Assembly (NCBI GenBank): GCA_016721315.1
Contig: JADKIL010000009.1
Span: forward strand, 1-64,000
Length of the DNA stretch: 64,000 bases
Source of the DNA: Candidatus Villigracilis vicinus
GTDB lineage: Bacteria > Chloroflexota > Anaerolineae > Anaerolineales > Villigracilaceae
Direction of reading: 5' to 3'
Both the position numbers and the translations under genes were made by a program. Positions 56,675-64,000 of the stretch are shown here, piece after piece; positions within the stretch are counted from its first letter, which is position 1, and each line of letters starts with the position of its first letter. The notes under the pieces are model-generated. The model did not search any database. It saw only the letters and a list, made by a program, of their open reading frames with translations, and was not told the origin of the DNA.

Positions 56675-57447
56675 CCTTTTTAGCCCCTCAGACTCAGACA
56701 AGCATTGAATTTGCGGCAGATCTGATCCGCCATTCCAAGCATGCTGTCATTCTGACGGGGGCGGGAATATCCACACCATCAGGTATCCCTGATTTTCGAT
56801 CTTCAGGAACTGGCTTGTGGTCTCGAGATGAGCCCCTTGAGGTGGCTTCGCTCATTACGTTTCGTACAAAGCCCGGTCAATTCTTCGAGTGGTTCCGCCC
56901 ATTGGCACTTCAGATGTACGAAGCCAGACCCAACCCGGCGCATCTGGCACTGGCGGAACTTGAGCAGCATGGATATATTAAATCCATTATTACCCAGAAT
57001 GTAGATACCCTACATCAGAAATCAGGTTCGAAAACCGTGATCGAATTGCACGGTACAATGCAAACTTTGACCTGTACTCAGTGTTATCATCAGGTACAGG
57101 CAGAGGCGTATATTGCTTCATTTATCGAGTGCGGTGAACTTCCCCGCTGCCCCAAATGTGCCCAGCTCCTCAAGCCGGATGTGATCTTGTTTGGCGAGCA
57201 GCTGCCCCAGTCTGCCTGGTTTAAGGCGCAAAAAGAGGCGCGTGGCTGCGACCTGATGCTGGTGATCGGTTCATCCCTTGAGGTGTTGCCGGTGGCAGGG
57301 CTGCCAATGCAGGCATTGGACAGAGGCGCTCACCTCATTATTATCAATAATGTCCCCACGTATTTAAACGTTCGCGCGGATGTATCCATCCTCGAAGATG
57401 TTGCAACCGTCCTGCCTGCGATCACGGAGAGAGTGCTTAATGGCTGA
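56671..57447 (+). CDS. NAD-dependent protein deacylase, sirtuin family
   Basis: 258 residues. GAGISTPSGIPDFRS, TQNVDTLHQ, the catalytic His in IELHGTM, four zinc Cys (CTQC and CPKC) and the GSSLEVLPVAGLP end are all present. It removes acyl groups from lysines using NAD. Overlap with the receiver-CpaE gene (ATGA) and with the kinase gene (8 bases) places it in a signalling operon, an unusual setting. Confidence 0.93.
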   Translation: MTFLAPQTQTSIEFAADLIRHSKHAVILTGAGISTPSGIPDFRSSGTGLWSRDEPLEVASLITFRTKPGQFFEWFRPLALQMYEARPNPAHLALAELEQHGYIKSIITQNVDTLHQKSGSKTVIELHGTMQTLTCTQCYHQVQAEAYIASFIECGELPRCPKCAQLLKPDVILFGEQLPQSAWFKAQKEARGCDLMLVIGSSLEVLPVAGLPMQALDRGAHLIIINNVPTYLNVRADVSILEDVATVLPAITERVLNG

Positions 57448-58681
57448 AATAAAAACTGAACGACTGGATAGCTACCGACGCTTGATCGATATTTCCCGCG
57501 ATCTTGCCTCGACCCTTGACCTGGACATCCTGCTCTCGCGCATCGTGCATGCCGCTGCAGAGATCAGTGGTGCGGAGGCGGCTTCGATCTTGCTATACGA
57601 CGATGCCTCGCGCCAGCTTTATTTTCAGGTTTCTACCAATATGGATGAATCCACCCGGCGCGGCATTACAGTTCCGCTGGATGGGAGTATCGCCGGCTGG
57701 ATCGTAACCAACCGCAAACCGGTGCGTATCACCGATGCGCATGAAGACCAGCGCTTCTACTCCAATGTGGAGGCGATCACCGGGCTTTCAACCGAATCTC
57801 TTTTGGGCATTCCGCTCATTACGAAGAACAAGATCGTCGGGGTTCTGGAGGCGTTGAACAAGCACAGGGGCAAATTTACGGAGGCGGATGAATCCCTCCT
57901 GCTGGTGTTGGGGGCTCAAGCGGCTGTGGCGATCGAGAACACGCGCCTCTTCCAGCAATCAGACCTGATCTCAGAGTTCGTGCATGAACTGCGCACCCCG
58001 CTTTCTTCGCTTAGTACAGCCACGTATCTGTTACTGCGCCCCGAAATGTCGCAGGATCAGCGCGACCAGATCATTCAAAACATTCACAGTGAAACCATGC
58101 GCCTGAACGCTCTGGCTTCCTCTTTCCTGGACCTGGCGCGTTTGGAATCCGGGCGCGTGCAATATCGAAAAACCATCTTCAGCCTGGCAGACCTGATGTA
58201 TGAATGCAAGGACATCATGGCAACCAAGGCAGTCGAGGATAATATCCATCTGCGCGTTGAGTCGCCGGAGGGACTGCCGCTTGTTGACGCGGACCGGGAT
58301 AAGATTAAACAGGTTTTCTTGAACCTGTTGAGCAACTCGATTAAGTACAACCGCCCCAATGGAAGTGTGTTGCTGCGGGCAGAGATTCACGATAACGAGA
58401 TCATGGTTGTCATTCAAGATACCGGCATCGGCATCCCGGAAGAGGCGCTCCCGCATCTCTTCCAGAAGTTCTATCGTGTGCGTGAACACGAAACACGCGC
58501 ATCCGGCACCGGGTTAGGACTTTCCATTTGCAAGCAGATCGTGCAGGGTCACGGTGGACGCATCGAAGTAAAAAGCAAAATGAGTGTGGGTACTGTTTTT
58601 ATGATCTATCTGCCACGCACCAACAAGACTGTCCCGCGGGATGGCAGCATCGATATATCCCCCAAACGGGCTAAGAAGTAA
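57440..58681 (+). CDS. GAF-domain sensor histidine kinase, soluble
   Basis: 413 residues. GAF domain (about 25-180; GAEAASILLYDD, GIPLITKNKIVGVLEALN), HisKA with FVHELRTPLSSL, then HATPase with N-box SNSIKYNRPNG and G-boxes DTGIGIP and GTGLGLSICK. No transmembrane helix. The likely partner is the receiver two genes upstream. Start at ATG 57440 inside the sirtuin 3' end. Confidence 0.92.
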   Translation: MAEIKTERLDSYRRLIDISRDLASTLDLDILLSRIVHAAAEISGAEAASILLYDDASRQLYFQVSTNMDESTRRGITVPLDGSIAGWIVTNRKPVRITDAHEDQRFYSNVEAITGLSTESLLGIPLITKNKIVGVLEALNKHRGKFTEADESLLLVLGAQAAVAIENTRLFQQSDLISEFVHELRTPLSSLSTATYLLLRPEMSQDQRDQIIQNIHSETMRLNALASSFLDLARLESGRVQYRKTIFSLADLMYECKDIMATKAVEDNIHLRVESPEGLPLVDADRDKIKQVFLNLLSNSIKYNRPNGSVLLRAEIHDNEIMVVIQDTGIGIPEEALPHLFQKFYRVREHETRASGTGLGLSICKQIVQGHGGRIEVKSKMSVGTVFMIYLPRTNKTVPRDGSIDISPKRAKK

Positions 58682-58685
58682 ATGT

Positions 58686-58714
58686 TTGACTTTTTAGCAT
58701 GAAGATTGTAAACT
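58686..58714 (+). promoter_or_regulatory. sigma-70-type promoter of the FHA gene
   Basis: TTGACT (58686-58691), 17-bp spacer, TAAACT (58709-58714). It starts four bases after the kinase stop. The FHA start at 58752 has GGAGGAAG. Confidence 0.72.
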
Positions 58715-58751
58715 AAACAGGATTAATTGAAATAATTTTCGGAGGAAGAAG

Positions 58752-59327
58752 ATGGCACAGTTTCAATTTGTTATGAGATCGGGACCCACACCGGGTGTTA
58801 CCTTTCCGCTTGAAGGAGAGCAGCTCACCATAGGACGTGATTCGACCAATGGTGTTGCGATCAATGATGCGGAGATCTCTCGCAAGCACGCGCGGCTCAT
58901 GTTTCAGGGCGGCAAGTATGTTCTTGAAGACCTTGGTTCCACCAATGGCACCTTCGTAAATGGACAGCGCCTTGCTGGTCCGGTTGTGCTCAAGCCAGGT
59001 GATGTTGTTTCATTGGGCGAGCAGATCGTGCTCATGTACGATTCCATGGCAGCCGATGCGGGTGCCACGGTGGCAGTGTCACGTAAAGCCGTCCAACAGG
59101 CTGTGCCCCCGCCTGCGTATTCTGCCCCGGCGCCTTCTTATGCGCCGCCCCCTGCTGTGGCGTATTCCGCCGCTCCTCAGCCTGCCGCACCCAAGAAAAC
59201 CAATATGATGCCGATCTTCATTGGCGGTGGCGTATTCCTCTTCATCTGTATGTGCGCCGGGTTTTTCTGGTGGGTCGATGCCACTTATCGCTGGTGTACT
59301 TTCTTCCCCTTCATTGCTGGCTGTTAG
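58752..59327 (+). CDS. FHA-domain protein with C-terminal membrane helix
   Basis: 191 residues. The N-terminal FHA domain (about 20-95) keeps the phosphothreonine-binding residues (IGRDSTNGVAI, ISRKHARL, DLGSTNGTFVNG). An Ala/Pro/Tyr-rich linker (about 115-155) leads to one transmembrane helix (MPIFIGGGVFLFICMCAGFFW). It should tether phosphoprotein partners at the membrane, perhaps in Ser/Thr kinase signalling encoded elsewhere. Confidence 0.88.
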   Translation: MAQFQFVMRSGPTPGVTFPLEGEQLTIGRDSTNGVAINDAEISRKHARLMFQGGKYVLEDLGSTNGTFVNGQRLAGPVVLKPGDVVSLGEQIVLMYDSMAADAGATVAVSRKAVQQAVPPPAYSAPAPSYAPPPAVAYSAAPQPAAPKKTNMMPIFIGGGVFLFICMCAGFFWWVDATYRWCTFFPFIAGC

Positions 59328-59342
59328 TCAACCGCATTTCCC

Positions 59343-59368
59343 ATGCCCGCAGGTATGCCTGCGGGCAT
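59343..59368 (+). terminator. terminator after FHA gene
   Basis: Perfect stem ATGCCCGCAGG / CCTGCGGGCAT with a 4-base loop and a following TTTTTG. Confidence 0.88.
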
Positions 59369-59468
59369 TTTTGTTTCAATAGGGGTTGTTGTAAAATCAC
59401 CCTTCTTTGATAAAATCGAATCACCAGATGAGATCGTCTTTTCGCTGGTTTTGAATAGGAAGCTACGA

Positions 59469-60677
59469 ATGGAACAGACACCCAAATTATCCTCCCCGGG
59501 CTGGGGCACTAATACAAAGCTTGTAGTTGCGCTTACGGTTGTTGTAGTTGTCGGTGCACTGCTGGTTAAATTCCAATTCATTATCACTCCATTGGTAATG
59601 GCATTCCTGCTTTCCTATTTATTCCATCCCCTTGCAGATCTTTTACAGCGAAAATTGCGGATTTCATGGAACGCCTCGGTGGCGGTTATTTTCCTGATCA
59701 TCATCATTTTACTGTTGGGACTGTTGACCCTGGGTGGAGTGGGGCTGGTACAGCAGGTTCAAAGCCTGGTGGTCATCCTGCAAGATGCACTGCGGACATT
59801 GCCCCAATTGATCGAAGATATTTCCGGGCGGGTCATCCAATTTGGTCCGTTTAAATTCGACTTCAGCGCCCTCGACTTGAACGACCTCAGTCAGCAGGTG
59901 CTTGGCATGGTCCAGCCGCTGTTGAGCCGCACTGGAACCCTGGTTGGAACAGTGGCTGGCAGTGCCGCCAACTTCCTTGGTTGGACGTTGTTCGTCATCC
60001 TTGTTTCCTATTTCACACTGGTCGAAAGCCGGGGCTTGCGCAACCAGATCATTACGGTGGATGTTCCCGGCTACAATCAAGACCTTGCCCGCTTGAGCCG
60101 TGACTTGGGACGGATCTGGAATGCCTTCTTGCGCGGGCAGATCATCATCTTTGTCCTGGCGGTGATCGTATATTCCATTGTATTAAGTGTGCTGGGTGTG
60201 CATTATGCCATCAGCCTTGCTTTCCTTGCCGGGCTGGCACGGTTCGTTCCATATGTAGGACCTGCGATTAACTGGGCGATCCTGGTCATTGTGGCATATT
60301 TTCAAGATTACTCCATCTTCCACCTGCCTGATCTGACATATACTCTGATTGTGCTTGTGATTGCCTTGCTGATCGATCAGGTTTTCGATAACATCGTTTC
60401 GCCGCGCATTCTATCGAATGCCTTAAAGGTACACCCCGCAGCCGTACTGGTTGCTGCGATCATCGCCGCCAATTTATTTGGCATTCTGGGTGTGGTCGTT
60501 GCCGCGCCCATTCTGGCTACCGCCACTTTGTTATGGAATTACGTCATGCGCAAAATGCTGGACCTCGACCCCTTCCCTGAAAAAGAAGTGACCCAACCGC
60601 CGCCACCGCCCGGCTCGCGGTGGATGGTCGCTATTCGCCGCTTCTTTCGTGACCGGAAACTGAAAGCTAAAAAATAG
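59469..60677 (+). CDS. AI-2E family transporter
   Basis: 402 residues. Eight-helix PerM/YdiK-type membrane protein: paired N-terminal helices, a long amphipathic middle region (LVQQVQSLVVILQDALRTLP), and conserved C-terminal GLARFVPYVGPAINW and IDQVFDNIVSPRIL. Members export autoinducer-2 or exchange Na/H; the substrate here is unknown. ATG 59469 with AGGAAG; the longer upstream frame crosses the terminator. Confidence 0.9.
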   Translation: MEQTPKLSSPGWGTNTKLVVALTVVVVVGALLVKFQFIITPLVMAFLLSYLFHPLADLLQRKLRISWNASVAVIFLIIIILLLGLLTLGGVGLVQQVQSLVVILQDALRTLPQLIEDISGRVIQFGPFKFDFSALDLNDLSQQVLGMVQPLLSRTGTLVGTVAGSAANFLGWTLFVILVSYFTLVESRGLRNQIITVDVPGYNQDLARLSRDLGRIWNAFLRGQIIIFVLAVIVYSIVLSVLGVHYAISLAFLAGLARFVPYVGPAINWAILVIVAYFQDYSIFHLPDLTYTLIVLVIALLIDQVFDNIVSPRILSNALKVHPAAVLVAAIIAANLFGILGVVVAAPILATATLLWNYVMRKMLDLDPFPEKEVTQPPPPPGSRWMVAIRRFFRDRKLKAKK

Positions 60678-60728
60678 CCTTCACTCCGCCTCAACTTTTT
60701 CCAACCATTCAACCCCATAGGAGAACTC

Positions 60729-61022
60729 ATGAGCAACAATCAAGAACCGAATACCGAAACCCTGGCTGAGACCGAAAACTTCATGGCATGGCGTGCAGAC
60801 GAACCCGACGGTGAAACCACCTATTACCTCCAGCTTGGGCGTGCCACCATCAACTTTTTCATGGAAGAGTGGGGGGAATTGCTCTCCACCGTCCCTGAAT
60901 TAATGCAAGCCAAGCCCGACGATGATGGCATGTATGCAGTCTCTTTTGACAACGTGGATGTCTGGATGGATAACGAAGATTGGACCGAATTCCTGCAGCT
61001 TTTGCGTGAATTGGAAAAATAA
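60729..61022 (+). CDS. small acidic protein of unknown function
   Basis: 97 residues, acidic, soluble, with beta strands (TTYYLQLGRATINFF) and helices (WTEFLQLLRELEK). Good ribosome site (GGAG). 50 bases after the AI-2E gene, perhaps cotranscribed. No family recognised. Confidence 0.65.
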   Translation: MSNNQEPNTETLAETENFMAWRADEPDGETTYYLQLGRATINFFMEEWGELLSTVPELMQAKPDDDGMYAVSFDNVDVWMDNEDWTEFLQLLRELEK

Positions 61023-61030
61023 CAGAGTCG

Positions 61031-61062
61031 GGTGACAGTCACTTGAGAAAGTGACTGTCACC
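61031..61062. repeat. palindromic hairpin repeat
   Basis: GGTGACAGTCACTT / AAAGTGACTGTCACC with a short loop, nine bases after the preceding stop. It resembles dispersed genomic palindromes and could also act as a terminator, with only a short T-rich tail. Confidence 0.6.
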
Positions 61063-61078
61063 TTCTTAAAGGCTGAAT

Positions 61079-63091
61079 ATGAACCAGCAGCGGATCGGAA
61101 TCATATGGCGTGTGCTCCTCAGCGCGGCGGTTGGCATGACCGCCTCATTTGCGCTGGCAAAAACCTTTTTTGATCTTGATACGCGCGCTTTCATTGACCA
61201 GCTATTCTTGGTACTAATTCCTGCGGCGGCTTTACTCATTTGTCTGCTCTATCTGTTGCCCTTCCTTGAAAGGTCTCTGGCGGGTGCAGCTGCTCCTGCT
61301 AGGGCGATCATTTTCATCTGGGCATTCATACCTGTGTTGCTCTCGGGTGTTGTTGTTCAGTTTTCCTTCCCGGTCTTTGTCCTTCTTTTTTTTCTTTCCA
61401 TTTTGATTATCGTTCCAGCGGTTCCAGCCGTGCAAATATTGCTGGAGACTGGCGGGCGCCTGCGCGTGATCGGGGCATGGGCATTCGCTTTTTTCTTCAG
61501 CAACTTCCTGCTCGGCTTTCTGGATAATTTTTACACAAGCCCCGGCGAAGTAATCCTACTGACGATCCTTTTCCAGGTGCTTCTTAGTGTGGTTGGATAT
61601 TTTTTGATGGGCAGAGTCCGACGGGTGGCAGGAGAACGCTGGTTCGATGCGCTTGTGCATGGCGTGTTATTTGTTCTTGTGATTGCATTTGTTTTATGGC
61701 TGTTCCAAGCCAACCGGCAGGTATCCCTTTTTTCTTTTACTTATTTTGTGTTGGATATCAAAACCAGCGGGATATTTCTGTTCGTGAGTCTGCTGGCTTT
61801 GCCCTGGCAGGCATGGCTGCATTTGAAACTGAAGTTCAGCGGTTTATATAACTGGCTCAAGCAAACCAAAGTGTATGCTTATGTGAGCGCCAACCTGGCT
61901 GGTATTTCACTGGCGTTTGTTTTCTTTGTCCTATATCTGCTCTTTGCCTCTGTTATCAATGACCCGCGCTTTGATGTGGATGATATTTTCTTCGACGCCG
62001 ATGGCATGAACTATCGCAACCGTCTCGTCACCAACAACTGGCAGGATTATTACTGGCGCTCTGTTCATCCGTTCATGATCCTGCTTTTCAGACCGCTTGT
62101 GTCTCTGATTGCCTTCGTTTTGAAGGGAGACAGGCTCTGGGGCGCGTATGTCTTCGTTGCTCTGGGCGGTGCAGCCTGTGTCTATCTCGCGTGGACTTTT
62201 ATCAAGTCTGCCTCAGGAAGTTCAGTCTACGCCTCGTTGATCGCCGCCTTGTTGGGATTATCCGCCTCGCACTTGATCTTTGGCTCGCTCATCGAATCTT
62301 ATATTTTCCTCGCTGCGAGTTTGTTGTTGTTCCATGTGCTGCTGATTAAGGATAAACCGCTGCCGCCATTGATCGCTGCTGGTGTTGTGACCATTGGTAT
62401 TACATATACGAATTTTGCCCAAAATGTCATTGCATTGTTCGCCGTCAGACCGAACATCCGGCAGATGATCCGGTATGTGACCTCGGTGGTCGTCCTTTGG
62501 GTGTTGTTCACTCTAGCGAATAACCTGCTTTTCCCCAACTCACATCCGTTCTTTTTTGTGCCTTCCACGCTGCAGGCGGAGCAGCAAAATCTCTTTCCCT
62601 TGAATACATTGAGAGCCCAGGCACTGACGCGGATATTCTTTTTTCATAATGTTGTAGCCCCAGAACCCATTTTCTACGACGAAGATATCCCATTCATTCA
62701 ATTTCGCTTCTTCAAACCGGAGATCAATGAATTGAGCCGTTATGAACAGCCCGTTCAAGTTGCTGCTTCATGGTTCTGGCTGGGGTTGATGGCTCTGGCT
62801 GGCATGCTCTTCCTGTTGAACATAAAAAAGAATCCCCACTTGCGCCTGTCCATTGCGTTGATAGGCTGTATGGCGTTGAATATGGGACTGCACTTGCGTT
62901 ACGGTAAGGAACTCTTCCTCTACTCGCCAAACTGGACGTATGCCCTGATCCTGTTGCTTGGGCTGGCGTGGCAGCAGGTCCATGACCGGAAATGGTTTCA
63001 GACCTTGCTGTTGGCATTCCTTTTTCTTTTGGTTTGGAATAATGGAGTCTTGCTGATGACGATCCTGGAGGTTTTGGCAGAGCAGGTCTAG
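61079..63091 (+). CDS. large polytopic membrane protein, possible GT-C glycosyltransferase
   Basis: 670 residues with about fifteen hydrophobic helices. The middle loop at about 300-330 (DPRFDVDDIFFDADGMNYRNR) has acidic residues in a position suggestive of a GT-C active site. An outer loop near 505-560 is soluble. No family assigned with confidence. Possibly transcribed with the small acidic gene. Confidence 0.68.
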   Translation: MNQQRIGIIWRVLLSAAVGMTASFALAKTFFDLDTRAFIDQLFLVLIPAAALLICLLYLLPFLERSLAGAAAPARAIIFIWAFIPVLLSGVVVQFSFPVFVLLFFLSILIIVPAVPAVQILLETGGRLRVIGAWAFAFFFSNFLLGFLDNFYTSPGEVILLTILFQVLLSVVGYFLMGRVRRVAGERWFDALVHGVLFVLVIAFVLWLFQANRQVSLFSFTYFVLDIKTSGIFLFVSLLALPWQAWLHLKLKFSGLYNWLKQTKVYAYVSANLAGISLAFVFFVLYLLFASVINDPRFDVDDIFFDADGMNYRNRLVTNNWQDYYWRSVHPFMILLFRPLVSLIAFVLKGDRLWGAYVFVALGGAACVYLAWTFIKSASGSSVYASLIAALLGLSASHLIFGSLIESYIFLAASLLLFHVLLIKDKPLPPLIAAGVVTIGITYTNFAQNVIALFAVRPNIRQMIRYVTSVVVLWVLFTLANNLLFPNSHPFFFVPSTLQAEQQNLFPLNTLRAQALTRIFFFHNVVAPEPIFYDEDIPFIQFRFFKPEINELSRYEQPVQVAASWFWLGLMALAGMLFLLNIKKNPHLRLSIALIGCMALNMGLHLRYGKELFLYSPNWTYALILLLGLAWQQVHDRKWFQTLLLAFLFLLVWNNGVLLMTILEVLAEQV

Positions 63092-63101
63092 GTTCTCAAT
63101 G

Positions 63102-63135
63102 AAGAAGGCGGTCGCTTTTAAAGCGACCGTCTTCT
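63102..63135. terminator. bidirectional terminator
   Basis: GAAG(A)AGGCGGTCGCTTT pairs with AAAGCGACCGTCTTC, followed by TTTTTATTTT on the plus strand. It sits between two convergent membrane protein genes. Confidence 0.85.
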
Positions 63136-63137
63136 TT

Positions 63138-64000
63138 TTATTTTGGCAAATATACGACGAACTTTGTGAACTTCTTTTCCTTGTATGCGATGTTCGGGTT
63201 TGGAGGAGATTCTCTCAAGGTGAGGATATAAGCCGCATCGGGGTCGCTCAGACAATCGTCCGGTTTGAAGCGGAATTGTTTGAGAGCAAGCAGCGTCCGG
63301 GCAGGGTCGGCGGGGTCTGTGGGGTCGATCCATTCCAGGTCGTGGATATATTCCGACGGATGGAATTTTTGCGTCAGCAGCACATAGATATACAGCGAAT
63401 AATGTTCGTCCGTAAAGCAGACGAGTGACTTGCTTTTGGGGGCGGCATACTCAATGGCAGGGACGATGCCCTCGTTAAAAAGTGCGCTGGTTACTTTTTT
63501 GTATTCTTCGCCATGATAGGCGCGGGTAAAAAAGACGAAGGCTACTGAAAAGATGACCGTGATGACAGGGATCAGTTTCGGCAAGTGTTTATCAAGGTCA
63601 ATGAATAGCAGGGTGATGCAGAGCAAGATGGGGGTGAAGATCAAATTAAAACGCGTCAGGTTGATTGGATGGATGATGCCGACCACAACGGCGGCAAGCA
63701 TCCATGCCGCGATCAGCCAGCGTTCAGGGCGTTTCTCATGGATAAATTTAAATGGCAGGGTGAGTGCGAATCCCAGCAAAACCAGTGGGAATGTATAGGT
63801 ATAAAAATAACCATACGGTGTAACGAAGTTCCAAGGGAAGGCGTCTGACTGTGTCCAGAGAACGTCGAACAGGATGCGGGTGTTTTTCGCAACTGCCGCA
63901 AAGGGACTCTCACCGAAGACGGCTGCCATCGTCTCGTAACGTGCTTCAACAGGCAGGCGCGGAATGGTAATCACGCCAAGATGCAGGGTTTCCAATTTGA
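63138..64000 (-). CDS. C-terminal part of a polytopic membrane protein (GT39-like), cut by window edge
   Basis: At least 285 residues are visible; the 5' end lies beyond the window. Five or so helices are followed by a soluble C-terminal region (from about 175: KSLVCFTDEHYSLYIYVLLTQ) as in PMT/GT39-like enzymes. The first visible part has PRLPVEARYETM, a loop typical of these proteins. Confidence 0.68.
   Translation of the reverse strand, partial: KLETLHLGVITIPRLPVEARYETMAAVFGESPFAAVAKNTRILFDVLWTQSDAFPWNFVTPYGYFYTYTFPLVLLGFALTLPFKFIHEKRPERWLIAAWMLAAVVVGIIHPINLTRFNLIFTPILLCITLLFIDLDKHLPKLIPVITVIFSVAFVFFTRAYHGEEYKKVTSALFNEGIVPAIEYAAPKSKSLVCFTDEHYSLYIYVLLTQKFHPSEYIHDLEWIDPTDPADPARTLLALKQFRFKPDDCLSDPDAAYILTLRESPPNPNIAYKEKKFTKFVVYLPK

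Overview
The window looks like chromosome from a Chloroflexota bacterium, probably of the Anaerolineae. This is inferred from gene content: MalT/BTAD giant regulators, a DUF5317 / HD-GYP / NHLP-leader-like cluster, many polytopic GT-C type glycosyltransferases and Pro/Thr-rich membrane-anchored proteins. No rRNA or tRNA is present to confirm it. The one structural RNA is a tmRNA on the minus strand at 54934-55312. Single-base frame breaks in conserved housekeeping genes (acnA, secA twice, a MalT-like regulator) suggest a long-read assembly with residual indels, so I annotate these as interrupted CDSs, not as decayed genes.

Layout. 0.2-4.0 kb: ABC-2 exporter (ATPase and permease), a NarL/DesK-type histidine kinase and its response regulator, with palindromic intergenic repeats. 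4.2-5.0 kb: a self-regulated MerR/GyrI-type regulator with a textbook 19-bp-spacer promoter. 5.1-6.7 kb: a membrane TIR protein that seems to carry a second, degenerate TIR. 6.7-14.8 kb (minus): aconitase, adenosine deaminase and an unusually long SecA.

14.98-24.62 kb (minus) is the outstanding region: an AT-rich island with an eleven-gene array encoding a complete eukaryote-like ubiquitin cascade. In transcription order it holds a small effector-associated-type protein, a helical-repeat protein, an SPFH/band-7 scaffold, a membrane-anchored RING E3 candidate, E1, ubiquitin-like protein, E2 with HPN and catalytic Cys, a membrane-anchored JAMM protease, and a soluble JAMM protease. Two single-pass receptors follow, pairing an N-terminal degenerate RING-like module with an external SH3b or formylglycine-generating-enzyme-type domain. 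The SH3b gene is hidden by a one-base frame break. Five proteins (SPFH, RING, E2 and both JAMMs) share one short peptide, I-x-F-G-E, at a terminus or in a linker. I read this as a common docking tag. I infer a membrane-localised ubiquitination/deubiquitination machine responding to an envelope signal.

24.8-27.4 kb (minus): a DUF2292 protein, an HD-GYP protein, an NHLP-leader-like protein, a DUF5317 membrane protein and a 48-residue peptide. 27.6-30.9 kb: one MalT-like ATPase/TPR/BTAD regulator split by a frame break. 31-32.6 kb: a GT39-like membrane protein. 32.7-38.0 kb: dnaE with a 426-residue LAGLIDADG intein and palindromic repeats embedded in the coding sequence. 38.1-44.3 kb: a flavin oxidoreductase and a surface-glycan-like cluster (two GT87-like proteins, a Tat-exported sulfatase-superfamily protein, a membrane protein). 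44.3-54.8 kb: cyclase-family hydrolase, ABC-F, two related membrane proteins (one with TPRs), proC, DUF402, dnaK, a lipoprotein. 55.5-61 kb: a signalling operon (receiver-CpaE-like, sirtuin, GAF histidine kinase), an FHA membrane protein, an AI-2E-family permease. 61-64 kb: large polytopic membrane proteins, the last cut by the window edge.
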